From assembly GCA_038240605.1 (NCBI GenBank), contig JBBSDP010000001.1, positions 124,001 to 188,000 of the forward strand: a stretch of DNA of 64,000 nt, given 5' to 3'. Source of the DNA: JBBSDP01 sp038240605 (lineage in GTDB: Bacteria; Planctomycetota; Phycisphaerae; Tepidisphaerales; Tepidisphaeraceae). Positions 34,525-43,339 of this stretch are shown in pieces. The position numbers were made by a program, and so were the translations under genes. Every line of letters starts with the position of its first letter. Positions within the stretch are counted from its first letter, which is position 1. Below the pieces are notes generated by a model. It was not told where the DNA came from, searched no databases, and was given only the letters and a program-made list of their open reading frames with translations.

Positions 34525-34935
34525 TTACAGGAGGACGGAAACGATCACCGTTCGGCGACGCGGCCGCGTGTCAAAGTCGATCAGCACGACTTGCTGGTAT
34601 TCTCCGGTCAGGAGCTTTCCATCGGCGAAAGGAATGCTGACGCTGGGACCAATGAGGGCGGCACGCAGGTGGCTGTGGCCGTTGTCGTCGTTCCAGGTCG
34701 CTTCATGTTCGTAGCGGGCATCATCCGGGATCATTCGCTGAAGCAAGGCCGGCAAGTCGTGCTTGGTCAGGCCGGTCTCGTATTCGATGGTCGTTATGGC
34801 GGCGCTGCTGCCGACCACGAAGAGCATCAGGACGCCCGATCCGCGGATGTCGCGCAGCCGGCTGGTCAGCTCGGGCTGAAGGTTCACGATGTCGGTATTG
34901 CCTTCGGTATCGAATTCCAGGGTAAATCGCTGCAT
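34525..34935 (-). CDS. YjbQ/UPF0047 family protein
   Basis: A 136-residue protein starting MQRFTLEFDTEG. It shows the YjbQ layout: GVLMLFVVGSSAAITTIEYE (about residues 38-57), DDNGHSHLRAALIGPSVSIP with the conserved His pair (about 90-108), and GEYQQVVLIDFD near the end. Some members have weak thiamine phosphate synthase activity; the true role is unknown. It is on the opposite strand between dnaA and dnaG. Confidence 0.85.
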   Translation of the reverse strand: MQRFTLEFDTEGNTDIVNLQPELTSRLRDIRGSGVLMLFVVGSSAAITTIEYETGLTKHDLPALLQRMIPDDARYEHEATWNDDNGHSHLRAALIGPSVSIPFADGKLLTGEYQQVVLIDFDTRPRRRTVIVSVLL

Positions 34936-35051
34936 GGTCCTCCGTGGCCTCGCTGCGAATGCGGGCGAGGGGAACACCTTACCGCAATGCGTTCCGATCA
35001 ACGAATCAAAGGAAGGCAGGCTAACGAAAAAGGGCTTATATCGAATTCGGT

Positions 35052-35080
35052 TTGACCGTCCCAAAAACTGGTGCTATATT
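35052..35080 (+). promoter_or_regulatory. sigma-70-like promoter of dnaG
   Basis: TTGACC at 35052-35057, 17-nt spacer, TATATT at 35075-35080. Transcription would begin near 35087, giving a leader of about 77 nt before the GTG at 35164. Confidence 0.6.
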
Positions 35081-35163
35081 TGGCTCAGTCAGGTCGTGGG
35101 TTCGCGCTTAAGCCAGATTGCACCAAGATTTAGGAGCGGGACTGGCCGGGATTGGGGACGGCA

Positions 35164-36999
35164 GTGAGTACGTCCGGCGCCGGGAGCGATTACAAGTCGC
35201 AGGTCCTGCAATCGGTCAACATTGTTGACCTGATCGGCCACAGCGTCGCCCTCAAGCGGCGCGGGCGCGATTTCGTCGGTCTATGTCCATTTCACCAGGA
35301 GAAGACGCCGTCCTTTCACGTGAAGCCTGAGAAGCAGTACTTCGTTTGCTTCGGTTGTAAGGCGGCGGGAAACGCGATCGATTTTGTGATGCGGCGCGAC
35401 CGCATCGAGTTCATCGACGCGCTGCGCGTGCTGGGCGAACAGGCGGGAATCGAAATGCCGCGCTCCGGCGCGACCCGGCAGAAGTCCGGTGAAAAGCAGG
35501 CGCTGCTGGAGATGCAATCGGCGGCCTGCGCGTTCTTTGAAAAGTTGCTGGCAGATCCCGCGCGCGGAAAGATGGCGCGGGAGTACCTGGATCAGCGCGG
35601 CATCAACGCCGACTCGGTCAAGCGGTTCCAAATCGGCCTCGCCGCCGACGCCTGGGACGCGCTATTGAGCGGTCCGGTCGGGCGGAAGTACCCGCCCCCG
35701 CAGCTTGCCCTGGGCGGATTGGCCAAGGCGCGCGATGGCGGATCAGGTTACTACGACACGTTCCGCAATCGCCTGATGTTCCCGATCCGCGACGAGAACG
35801 GCCGCGTCATTGCGTTTGGCGGACGGGTAATGCCCGGCTCGCAGGATCCGGCTAAATATTTGAACAGTCCGGAGACGCCCCTCTTCTCCAAGAGCCGTTG
35901 CATCTTCGGACTTGACCTGGCGCGGCAACGGATCGTCGAAACGCGGACAGCGGTGGTTGTCGAAGGTTATACCGACGTGGTCATGTCCCATCAGTTCGGG
36001 GCGGCCAATGTCGTCTCGGTGCTGGGAACGGCGATGACCGAGCAGCACGTCGGCATCCTGCGCCGGTTCGCGGACAAGATCGTCCTGCTGTTCGATGCCG
36101 ACGCCGCGGGCGATACGGCGGTCGATCGGTCGGTGGCGCTGTTCCTCACGCAGCCGGTCGAGATCCTCATCGCCTCGATGCCCGAGGGCATCGACCCCGA
36201 TGAGTACCTTCTCGAGCATGGCGCGGAGCGGTTTGCAAACGAGGTGATTGGCGGCGCGGTCGACGCCCTGTCGTACAAGTGGAAGCAGTTGCAGCGGCGT
36301 TTCGTCGAGCATGGCGACGACCTGACCGGCCGGCAGAAGGCGTTGGAGCAATACCTGGAGATGCTCGCGTCGTCGCGCGGCAGTGGACCGGTCGACCCGA
36401 TCCGCTGGGGCCTGGCGGTGACGCAGGTCAGCAAGCTAACGGAAATTCCGGTCGAGGAGCTGAATCGCCGGTTCAACGTCAGGTCCAAGCCATCGACGAA
36501 ACGCCCAGCCGCGGCGCCGTCCGAGATCGCTGCCGAGGGCGCGGGACCCGCCGGCGGCACCGCCGGTCCGCCGGGACGGATTGAGCCCGCGGAGCGACAG
36601 CTTCTTGGGGTCCTGCTGCTGGACCCGCATCGTTGGGAAGTGGTGCAGAACGAGCTGGGTCCGAGTGACTTCGGCGACCAGGCCACCCGTCGGCTGGCGG
36701 AGGTCTACTGGAGCCATCAACGAGATGAAGGTGAGCCGGTATTCAATGAGTTCCTGGGGCAGTTGCAAGAACCCTTGCTGGTTGAACTGGCAGTGGCCTC
36801 CGTGGAAGAAGTGGAAGCGCTGGGCGATGTTGAGGCGACGCTTCGCGGCGCCATGCATCGCCTGCGAGAGGTCCGCACGATTCGCGAAGAGCGAAAACTT
36901 CGTGCCGAGTTGCGACGTACAAGCGAGGAGCAGGATGCGGACATCCTTCTGAAAAAACTGCAGGAACATGCGCGCCGCCCCGACCTGAGGCGGGTTTGA
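35164..36999 (+). CDS. dnaG: DNA primase DnaG
   Basis: About 611 residues. The CHC2 zinc finger is CPFHQEKTPSFHV ... YFVCFGCKAAG at about residues 37-69. The Toprim domain has VVVEGYTDVVMSHQFG (catalytic Glu) and VLLFDADAAGDTA. The C-terminal helicase-binding domain follows a Pro/Ala-rich linker. GTG at 35164 is preceded by GGGGA; a TTG at 35152 is possible. It makes RNA primers at the fork. rpoD follows 287 nt later in the same direction, as in many bacteria. Confidence 0.94.
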   Translation: MSTSGAGSDYKSQVLQSVNIVDLIGHSVALKRRGRDFVGLCPFHQEKTPSFHVKPEKQYFVCFGCKAAGNAIDFVMRRDRIEFIDALRVLGEQAGIEMPRSGATRQKSGEKQALLEMQSAACAFFEKLLADPARGKMAREYLDQRGINADSVKRFQIGLAADAWDALLSGPVGRKYPPPQLALGGLAKARDGGSGYYDTFRNRLMFPIRDENGRVIAFGGRVMPGSQDPAKYLNSPETPLFSKSRCIFGLDLARQRIVETRTAVVVEGYTDVVMSHQFGAANVVSVLGTAMTEQHVGILRRFADKIVLLFDADAAGDTAVDRSVALFLTQPVEILIASMPEGIDPDEYLLEHGAERFANEVIGGAVDALSYKWKQLQRRFVEHGDDLTGRQKALEQYLEMLASSRGSGPVDPIRWGLAVTQVSKLTEIPVEELNRRFNVRSKPSTKRPAAAPSEIAAEGAGPAGGTAGPPGRIEPAERQLLGVLLLDPHRWEVVQNELGPSDFGDQATRRLAEVYWSHQRDEGEPVFNEFLGQLQEPLLVELAVASVEEVEALGDVEATLRGAMHRLREVRTIREERKLRAELRRTSEEQDADILLKKLQEHARRPDLRRV

Positions 37000-37286
37000 G
37001 CGCGCGTGCCGGTACCTCGTCGAACGCTCTAGTGATGGAGCGCGCGTGCTGGCGCACGGTTGACAGGGTGTGTTGGATCGGGCGATTCGGCGCGTGCGGA
37101 GTGTCCGTGCGTGCGGGCGCATGAATGAAAATTTTGATCGTCTGTGATGGGTGTCGTGTGACCCCGCGTTGCAGGGATCGGGAATGCCCCCGAGTTCCTT
37201 GGCCACGAGGTTCGTGACATTCGCTGCCGCGGGGGTTCCGCGGCGAGACCCGCGATCGCGTTCGCGGGAGATTCTTCGGAAGTGGT

Positions 37287-39035
37287 ATGAAGGAAATGGT
37301 ATTGGAAACCCCCCTGATCGGATCAGGGTCGCAGGAAGAAGTGGATAACCGCGTCAACGCGCTGCTCGACCTGGGCACGACGCGCGGCTACCTGACTTAC
37401 GAAGAGCTCAACACCCGTCTGCCCGACGAGGTGGTCTCTCCCGACAAGCTCGATTCGCTGCTGATGAAGATCGACGAGATGGGCATCAAGCTCATCGACG
37501 AAGCCGACGTCGGCGAGTTCCACAAGGGGCCCAAGCCCCGCGCCAGCAGAAAGCAGACGGCCCAGCCTGTCGTTCCCGAAGCGGTCGAGGATGTGGACGG
37601 CGAAGTGATCGACCTCAACCTCGAGGCCGAGCTGGCCGAAGCGTCGACCAAGCGCATCGACGACCCGGTGCGCATGTATCTCACCCAGATGGGCGAGATC
37701 CCCCTGCTCACCCGCGAGGAGGAGATCGCGCTCGCCAAGAAAATCGAGATCACCCGCAAGATTTTCCGCTCCAAGGTCCTCGAGAGCGACTACTGCCTCC
37801 AGTCCGCCGTCGAGATCCTCCAGCAGGTCGATGACGGCGACCTCCCCTTCGATCGCACGATGAAGATCAGTACCGCCGAGGACCAGGCGGACAAGGGGAC
37901 GATCGGCCAGCGCATCCCGCTGAACCTCGAGTCCGCGCGCAAGATGCTTGCCCGCAACCGCGAGGACTGGGAAGGCCTGCGCGACGCGAAAAAAGGGCGC
38001 GATCAGGACAGCCTGTTGCTCGCGATCCGCCGTCGGCGCCGCCGCAGCGTCAAGCTGCTCGAAGAGCTCTCGCTTCGGACCAGCAAGGTCACCCCGCTGA
38101 TGAAGAAGCTCTCCAGCATTTCCACCAAGATGGTGGAGCTGGAACAGCGGATCGAAGAGCTCCGGAAGATGAAGGAGCCGGGCGAGGACCTGGAAGTCTG
38201 CCAGGAAGAGCTGTCGGGCCTCGAAGACCTGGTGCTGGAGAAGGCGCAGGACCTTCACCGCCGCGTCGTCGCGATCCGCAAGATCTACTACAAGTACGAA
38301 GACGCCAAGCGCAAGCTGTCGGGCGGCAACCTTCGCCTGGTCGTCTCGATCGCCAAGAAATACCGCAACCGCGGCCTCTCCTTCCTGGACATCATCCAGG
38401 AAGGGAACACCGGTCTGATGCGCGCCGTCGACAAGTACGAGTACCGCCGTGGCTACAAGTTCAGCACGTACGCCACATGGTGGATCCGCCAGGCGATCAC
38501 CCGCGCGATCGCCGATCATGCCCGCACGATCCGCATCCCCGTGCACATGATCGAGACGATGAGCAAGCTGCGGAACATCAGCAAACAGCTGATGCAGGAG
38601 CTGGGGCGCGAGCCCACCATCGAGGAGATCGCCAAGCGCGCCAAGATGTCGGTCAGCGAGACGCGACGCGTTCTCAAGATCAGCCGTCATCCGATCTCGC
38701 TCGACCGCCCGGTCGGCGAGAGCGAGGACAGCTATTTCGGCGACTTCATCGAGGACGAGAAGGCGGACAACCCCGTCGAGTCGGCCACGCAGGAGATGCT
38801 CAAGGACAAGATCGAGCAGGTGCTCAAGACCCTCACCTACCGCGAGCGCGAGATCATCAAGCTGCGCTACGGCATCGGCGACGGCTACACCTATACGCTC
38901 GAAGAGGTCGGCCGCATCTTCAAGGTGACGCGCGAGCGCGTCCGCCAGGTCGAGGCCAAGGCCATCCGCAAGCTCCAGCACCCGGTCCGGGCGCGAAAGC
39001 TCGAAGGCTTCCTGCCGGGAGGCGTGACGCGGTAG
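37287..39035 (+). CDS. rpoD: primary sigma factor RpoD
   Basis: A 582-residue sigma-70. Region 1.1 is LGTTRGYLTYEELNTRLPD (about residues 29-47). Region 1.2 starts DPVRMYLTQMGEIPLLTREEE. Region 2 has NLRLVVSIAKKYRNRGLSFL and YATWWIRQAITRAIADH. Region 3 is TMSKLRNISKQLMQELG and region 4 has YTLEEVGRIFKVTRERVRQVE. A non-conserved insert with coiled-coil charge pattern lies between 1.2 and 2. It directs general transcription. Confidence 0.95.
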   Translation: MKEMVLETPLIGSGSQEEVDNRVNALLDLGTTRGYLTYEELNTRLPDEVVSPDKLDSLLMKIDEMGIKLIDEADVGEFHKGPKPRASRKQTAQPVVPEAVEDVDGEVIDLNLEAELAEASTKRIDDPVRMYLTQMGEIPLLTREEEIALAKKIEITRKIFRSKVLESDYCLQSAVEILQQVDDGDLPFDRTMKISTAEDQADKGTIGQRIPLNLESARKMLARNREDWEGLRDAKKGRDQDSLLLAIRRRRRRSVKLLEELSLRTSKVTPLMKKLSSISTKMVELEQRIEELRKMKEPGEDLEVCQEELSGLEDLVLEKAQDLHRRVVAIRKIYYKYEDAKRKLSGGNLRLVVSIAKKYRNRGLSFLDIIQEGNTGLMRAVDKYEYRRGYKFSTYATWWIRQAITRAIADHARTIRIPVHMIETMSKLRNISKQLMQELGREPTIEEIAKRAKMSVSETRRVLKISRHPISLDRPVGESEDSYFGDFIEDEKADNPVESATQEMLKDKIEQVLKTLTYREREIIKLRYGIGDGYTYTLEEVGRIFKVTRERVRQVEAKAIRKLQHPVRARKLEGFLPGGVTR

Positions 39036-39056
39036 CGCGAGAATCGAGGCGCGGTC

Positions 39057-39266
39057 ATGCGGCCGGACGATATCCAGGAGTTGGTCGATCGACGGCCGTT
39101 CGTTCCCTTCCGGATCTTTTTATCGGATGGGAATCATCTGGACGTGACGCGGACGCTCTCCGTTGCCGTGATGCGCAACCAGATCTTCATCGTGCTTCCC
39201 GATGACCGCTGGAAGTTTATCCCGCTCCGGCAGATCACGAGCATCGAGACGCTTCAGCCTGCATGA
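39057..39266 (+). CDS. small conserved protein, paralogue of 45697-45936
   Basis: A 69-residue protein: DDIQELVDRRPFVPFRIFLS, DGNHLDVTRTL, then RWKFIPLRQITSIETLQ. It begins 21 nt after rpoD and is followed by a terminator, so it is probably in the rpoD transcript. The PFxPFRIxLSDG pattern also occurs in the gene at 45697. No function known. Confidence 0.7.
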   Translation: MRPDDIQELVDRRPFVPFRIFLSDGNHLDVTRTLSVAVMRNQIFIVLPDDRWKFIPLRQITSIETLQPA

Positions 39267-39291
39267 TGTAATTGAAAATTAGCGTTCCACG

Positions 39292-39320
39292 AAAGGGCGA
39301 TGCGAAAACATCGCCTTTTC
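39292..39320 (+). terminator. intrinsic terminator after rpoD unit
   Basis: AAAGGGCGATG, a 6-nt loop CGAAAA, CATCGCC then TTTTC. The 7-bp stem (longer with mismatch) lies 25 nt past the small gene. Confidence 0.75.
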
Positions 39321-39380
39321 TCGTTGGGAAACCGAATTGCCTCGCCAACTCCCTCCGGAATTGCGTAGGATAACACCGAC

Positions 39381-40052
39381 ATGAATCTTGGAGATGCCAG
39401 CAATCCCGATCAGGATCCTTCGTCAGAATCCTCCGGATCGGACCCCGCGCGAAAGCCGCCAGAATCGAGCCCCGCTCCGGTCTACACCCAGCCCTTCGCC
39501 CACACGCCGATCAGCGCGCGGGTGCCCGAGCGGGTCGGCCGCGGAGTCTTCAGCACCGGCGTAATTGTTCAGGAAGGCCCTGGCGAGTTCGTGCTGGATT
39601 TCCTCCAGTCGCTGACGCGCCCGCCGCAGATCTGCGCCCGGATGGTGTTGTCGCCGCAGGTAATGCAGGCGCTGGTCGTGAGCCTTGGCGAGAACCTGGC
39701 GAAGTATTCGCAGACCTTCGGCGCGCCGCCCCCGATGCCCAAGCCGCCGCCCAACCAGCCCCGCCCCACCACGCAGGAACTGTACGAAAACTTCAAGCTG
39801 AGCGATGAGCTGCTGAGCGGCGATTATGCCAATTCGGTGTTGATCGGGCACGACCCGGCGGAGTTCTTCATGGACTTCATCACCCGCTTTTATCCAACGG
39901 CGGCCGTCTCATGCCGGATTTACCTGGCCGCATCGCAAGTGCCGCGCGTGCTGGAGACGCTGGGGGCAGCGATGGCGCAATATCAAAAGCGGTTGCAGAA
40001 CCCGCCACAGGGACCTCCGCCCGGCAGTGATCCCGCGGCTCCTCAGCCTTGA
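39381..40052 (+). CDS. tandem DUF3467 protein
   Basis: A 223-residue acidic/proline-rich protein with two DUF3467-type units: GVFSTGVIVQEGPGEFVLDFL (about residues 54-74) with its helix ending at KYSQTF, and GDYANSVLIGHDPAEFFMDF (about 150-169) with its helix ending at QYQKRLQ. Single-unit members occur widely in planctomycetes and archaea; the role is unknown. The 3' end overlaps the convergent ABC gene by 10 nt. Confidence 0.8.
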   Translation: MNLGDASNPDQDPSSESSGSDPARKPPESSPAPVYTQPFAHTPISARVPERVGRGVFSTGVIVQEGPGEFVLDFLQSLTRPPQICARMVLSPQVMQALVVSLGENLAKYSQTFGAPPPMPKPPPNQPRPTTQELYENFKLSDELLSGDYANSVLIGHDPAEFFMDFITRFYPTAAVSCRIYLAASQVPRVLETLGAAMAQYQKRLQNPPQGPPPGSDPAAPQP

Positions 40053-40903
40053 CGCGACCGTAGGATCCCGGCCCACGCGCCGGGATCGACCTGCGCGTAA
40101 AAGCGTCCCGCGGTCTGCGTCACCTCCAGCGGGCATCCGTAGACGGGCGATAGCACCTCTGATCGCAGCACCTCGGCCGCCGTCCCCTGGGCCGCTGCCC
40201 GCCCTTCCGCCAGCAGCAAGACCTGCGACGTTGCCGGCGGCAATTCCTCCAGGTGATGAGTGATCATCAGCAGCGTGGCGCGATCCGGGCCGGAATTAGC
40301 CATCGCCTGCACCGCCGCGAGAACCTGCTCCCGCGCCAGGAGATCCAGGCCGGCGGTCGGCTCATCGAGCATCAACAGGCGCGGGCGTACGACCAGCGCC
40401 CGCGCGATCAGGCAGCGCATCCGCTCGCCGCTGCTCAGGGTCGAATAGAGGTGATGACCGACCTGATGAAGGCCGACGAGATCGAGCATCGCATCGGCCT
40501 CGCGGCGCATCTCCTCATCTACCGGATCGTAGAGGCCGAGCGCTCCGAAGAAGCCGGTGAGGACGACATCGAACGCGCTCAGCTCGGGGTCAAGCTCCAC
40601 CGGGCTGGCCGATTGCACGAGCCGCAACCCGCGACGCAGCGCGTGCAGGTCCACCTCGCCGAACCGCTCGCCCAGCACGCGCACCTCCCCCACCGATGGC
40701 CACAGGTGCCCCGCGATCACGCGCGTCAGCGTGCTCTTGCCGCTGCCGTTGGGGCCGAGGATCGCCGCGCAGCCCCCGGCGGGAACCGACCAGTCGATCC
40801 CGTCGAGGATCCAGCGGTCAGAGCGGCGCACCCCCACGCCGCGCAGGCGGATTGCCTCACGTGGATCGTCCATCGCCTTCGTTTTGCTCATGCCCGCCGA
40901 CAT
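40043..40903 (-). CDS. ABC transporter ATP-binding protein
   Basis: A 286-residue ATPase: Walker A GPNGSGKST, Q-loop region RLVQSASPVEL, signature LSSGERMRCLIARAL (LSSGE replaces LSGGQ), Walker B RLLMLDEPTAGLD and H-loop TLLMITHHLEE. No permease gene is adjacent, so its transporter is unknown. The sequence resembles YlmA-type iron or metal importers, but this is not certain. Confidence 0.85.
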   Translation of the reverse strand: MSAGMSKTKAMDDPREAIRLRGVGVRRSDRWILDGIDWSVPAGGCAAILGPNGSGKSTLTRVIAGHLWPSVGEVRVLGERFGEVDLHALRRGLRLVQSASPVELDPELSAFDVVLTGFFGALGLYDPVDEEMRREADAMLDLVGLHQVGHHLYSTLSSGERMRCLIARALVVRPRLLMLDEPTAGLDLLAREQVLAAVQAMANSGPDRATLLMITHHLEELPPATSQVLLLAEGRAAAQGTAAEVLRSEVLSPVYGCPLEVTQTAGRFYAQVDPGAWAGILRSRQG

Positions 40904-40983
40904 GCCGGCACGTTAAGGGCCGGCCGAGAGCTTCGCAATTGGCTCCTCTAAGCCGTGCGGTCATTCGTCACTTCATCCGGAAT

Positions 40984-41020
40984 GCTTGGCGTCCTGGCGG
41001 CCTTGGCGGTTCAACGTTTC
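40984..41020. repeat. dispersed intergenic repeat, copy G
   Basis: cttggcgtcctggcggcctt followed by ggcggttcaacg. It repeats the second piece of the 18740-18777 copy. Confidence 0.5.
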
Positions 41021-41054
41021 TGGTGATGTGTGAAGCGGCCTGCCGACGGCAGGA

Positions 41055-42551
41055 TCAACGCTTGGCGATCCGCTTATATTTCTCGTAAGCCGAGTCCCAT
41101 CGCCTGGGGTCGGCCGGCTCATATCGCTTTACGTCAAAGCTCTGACGCACGATCCCGCCCGCCGCATCCAGCGATTTCACATCGCCGGTGGCCATGGCCT
41201 GCACGAGGATGTTGCCGATCGCCGTCGCCTCGATGGGTCCGGCGACGACCGTTCGGTTGCACGCGTCAGCGGTCATCTGGTTGAGCAGCATGTTCTGGCT
41301 GCCGCCGCCGAGGATGTGTATGACCGAGATCCGCCGGCCCAGCACGTCCTCCAGCCCCTCGAGCGTCTGGCGGTAGGTCAGGGCGAGCCCGTCGAGACAC
41401 GCGCGGACGAACTCGCCGCGGTTGAGCGGCGGCTGCTGGCCCGTCTCGCGGCAGAACCGCTCGATCTTGTGGGGCATCTCGCCCGGCGAGACGAACGGCG
41501 CGTAATCGAGGCTGATGATCGATTCCAATCCCTTCGCCCGCGACGCCATCTGCGTCAGCTCGGCGTAGCTGTGGTCATACCCTTCCTTGAGCCAGTGCCG
41601 CCGGCACTCCTGCACGAGCCAGAGGCCCATGATGTTCTTGAGGAAGCGGATCTTCCCGCCGACGCCACCCTCGTTGGTGTAGTTGTAACTAAGCGCTTTG
41701 TCATTAATGATGGGCTCGTCGATCTCCACCCCCATCAGCGACCAGGTGCCGGAGCTGATGTAGCACCAGTCGTCGCCCCCTTGCGCCGGGACCGCCGCAA
41801 CGGCGCTCCCCGTGTCGTGCCCGGCGGGGGCGATCACCGGGATTGATCGGTCCGCTCCGCACTCCGCCGCCACGTCTTCGCGCAACGGCCCAAGCACCGT
41901 TCCCGACGGAATGATCTCCGGGAGGATTCGGACCGGAATCCCCAGCTTGTTCAACAGGTCCGCCGCCCACGCCTTCTTGCGCGGGTCGTACATCTGGCTG
42001 GTCGAGGCGATCGAGAACTCCGCCTTGCGGATCCCCGTGAACAGGTAGTTGAACAGGTCCGGCATGAACAGCAGCGTCTGCGCCGATTGGAGCTGCCCCG
42101 GCGTCTGCTCCAGCGCCGCCACGAGCTGGAACAGCGTGTTCAGCTCCATGAACTGAAGGCCAGTCGTCTGGAAAATCTCTTCTTTGCTGACACGCTGAAG
42201 CGTGCGCTTCAGCGTTCCCTCGGTACGGCCGTCGCGGTAATGATACGGGTTACCAAGCACCTCTCCGTCCGCCCCGATCAGCCCGTAATCCACCCCCCAC
42301 GTATCGACGCCGATGCCGTGGAGCGTCGGCCGTTCACCCGACGAATCCGCCGCCGCTGCCTTGCGCAACCCGGTCTTGAGCTCTTCCCACTGGGAGAGGA
42401 GGTTCCAGTGCAAATGCCCGTTCATCCGCCCGGTGGGATTGGCAAAGCGATGTTTCTCATCGAGCGTAAGCTCGCCGGCGGCAATCGTCCCCACGACCGC
42501 TCGACCGCTCTCCGCTCCCAGATCAAACGCGAGGAATTTCCGTTCCGCCAT
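41055..42551 (-). CDS. rhaB: rhamnulokinase (FGGY family)
   Basis: A 498-residue sugar kinase. Motifs: FLAFDLGAESGRAVVG at residues 5-20, GIGVDTWGVDYGLIG (about 80-94), NPYHYRDGR (about 101), the ATP phosphate loop APAGHDTGSAVAAVP (about 241-255), YISSGTWSLMGVE (about 263) and ILGGGSQNMLLNQMTADA near 415. The GLGAESGR and HYRD patterns are those of RhaB, which phosphorylates L-rhamnulose. No other rhamnose genes are in the window. Confidence 0.9.
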   Translation of the reverse strand: MAERKFLAFDLGAESGRAVVGTIAAGELTLDEKHRFANPTGRMNGHLHWNLLSQWEELKTGLRKAAAADSSGERPTLHGIGVDTWGVDYGLIGADGEVLGNPYHYRDGRTEGTLKRTLQRVSKEEIFQTTGLQFMELNTLFQLVAALEQTPGQLQSAQTLLFMPDLFNYLFTGIRKAEFSIASTSQMYDPRKKAWAADLLNKLGIPVRILPEIIPSGTVLGPLREDVAAECGADRSIPVIAPAGHDTGSAVAAVPAQGGDDWCYISSGTWSLMGVEIDEPIINDKALSYNYTNEGGVGGKIRFLKNIMGLWLVQECRRHWLKEGYDHSYAELTQMASRAKGLESIISLDYAPFVSPGEMPHKIERFCRETGQQPPLNRGEFVRACLDGLALTYRQTLEGLEDVLGRRISVIHILGGGSQNMLLNQMTADACNRTVVAGPIEATAIGNILVQAMATGDVKSLDAAGGIVRQSFDVKRYEPADPRRWDSAYEKYKRIAKR

Positions 42552-42626
42552 GCTTCCGGTTCTCCGTCAAAATGAGCCGGTATGCTAGCAAGGCGGCCTG
42601 ACTAAGAAAAAGGGGCGTGTGGACGA

Positions 42627-43250
42627 CTACTCGCTCGCGGGGTCGTGTTCGACCGCCGATCGCAAATCTTCGAATTTCGACCGGACGTACGGGTGCAGTT
42701 GCTTGGAAAAGTCCGCTCCAAGCCTTAGCACGCGGATCAACTCCTGCACGTCAGCCAAATCTTTCATTCTGCCGGGATTGGTCATTCCAGATGAAAGTTT
42801 CAGTTCGATCAGTGTGGGGAGCTGGAGATATCGGATTCCGTCAATATCGACCCCCGCGTTGGATGGTTCCGGAAACGCCACTGGCTTCGGCTTGCCATCA
42901 CCGGGAAACTGCCCCGCTACAAGAAATTCAACTCGCACATTGTTGAGTGTGTCCCGCAGGTGTTTGCTGCCGACAAACGGCGGTACATAACCGAGCCCGT
43001 CCAAACTGCTGTGAATCGCCTTCAGCCCCTCTTCGGAAACCAGAATGTCCACGTCGACCGTCGTTCGGTCATAACCATGCGCCACCAGCGCCATCCCTCC
43101 CGCCACCGCATAAGGAATGTTGAGCTCCTGAAGACGAGAGGTGATCGCCCGAAGTGCGTTGTGTACGGCGTCATCGCGCATGAAGAACCTACTGGCTTCC
43201 CGGATCGCCTGTACGCCCCCCCGGGCCATCTTTTGTTCAAATGTGTCCAT
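42627..43250 (-). CDS. nucleotidyltransferase-fold protein (AbiEii-like)
   Basis: A 207-residue protein with the nucleotidyltransferase core: IPYAVAGGMALVAHGYDRTT then VDVDILV (GG ... DxD pattern). The segment VRVEFLVAGQF gives the third acidic position. Such proteins occur as AbiEii/MNT-type toxins or antitoxins, or as unknown enzymes. A related protein lies at 62204-62827. No obvious partner is adjacent here. Confidence 0.7.
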   Translation of the reverse strand: MDTFEQKMARGGVQAIREASRFFMRDDAVHNALRAITSRLQELNIPYAVAGGMALVAHGYDRTTVDVDILVSEEGLKAIHSSLDGLGYVPPFVGSKHLRDTLNNVRVEFLVAGQFPGDGKPKPVAFPEPSNAGVDIDGIRYLQLPTLIELKLSSGMTNPGRMKDLADVQELIRVLRLGADFSKQLHPYVRSKFEDLRSAVEHDPASE

Positions 43251-43326
43251 TAACGTCCTTGTCCATTAAATCCATCGCTCATCGCACGGTCAAACCGGCG
43301 GTGTAACGACGGTGCCCGCTAATCGC

Positions 43327-43332
43327 TACAAT
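43327..43332 (+). promoter_or_regulatory. -10 box TACAAT before aroB
   Basis: TACAAT ends 7 nt before the ATG at 43340, predicting transcription from about that ATG. No good -35. Confidence 0.4.
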
Positions 43333-43339
43333 GCCCCCC

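Noticed and set aside
37323..38981. 552-codon minus-strand frame across rpoD
   Set aside because: Antisense of RpoD; low-complexity Leu/Asp/Ala composition caused by GC-rich codons.
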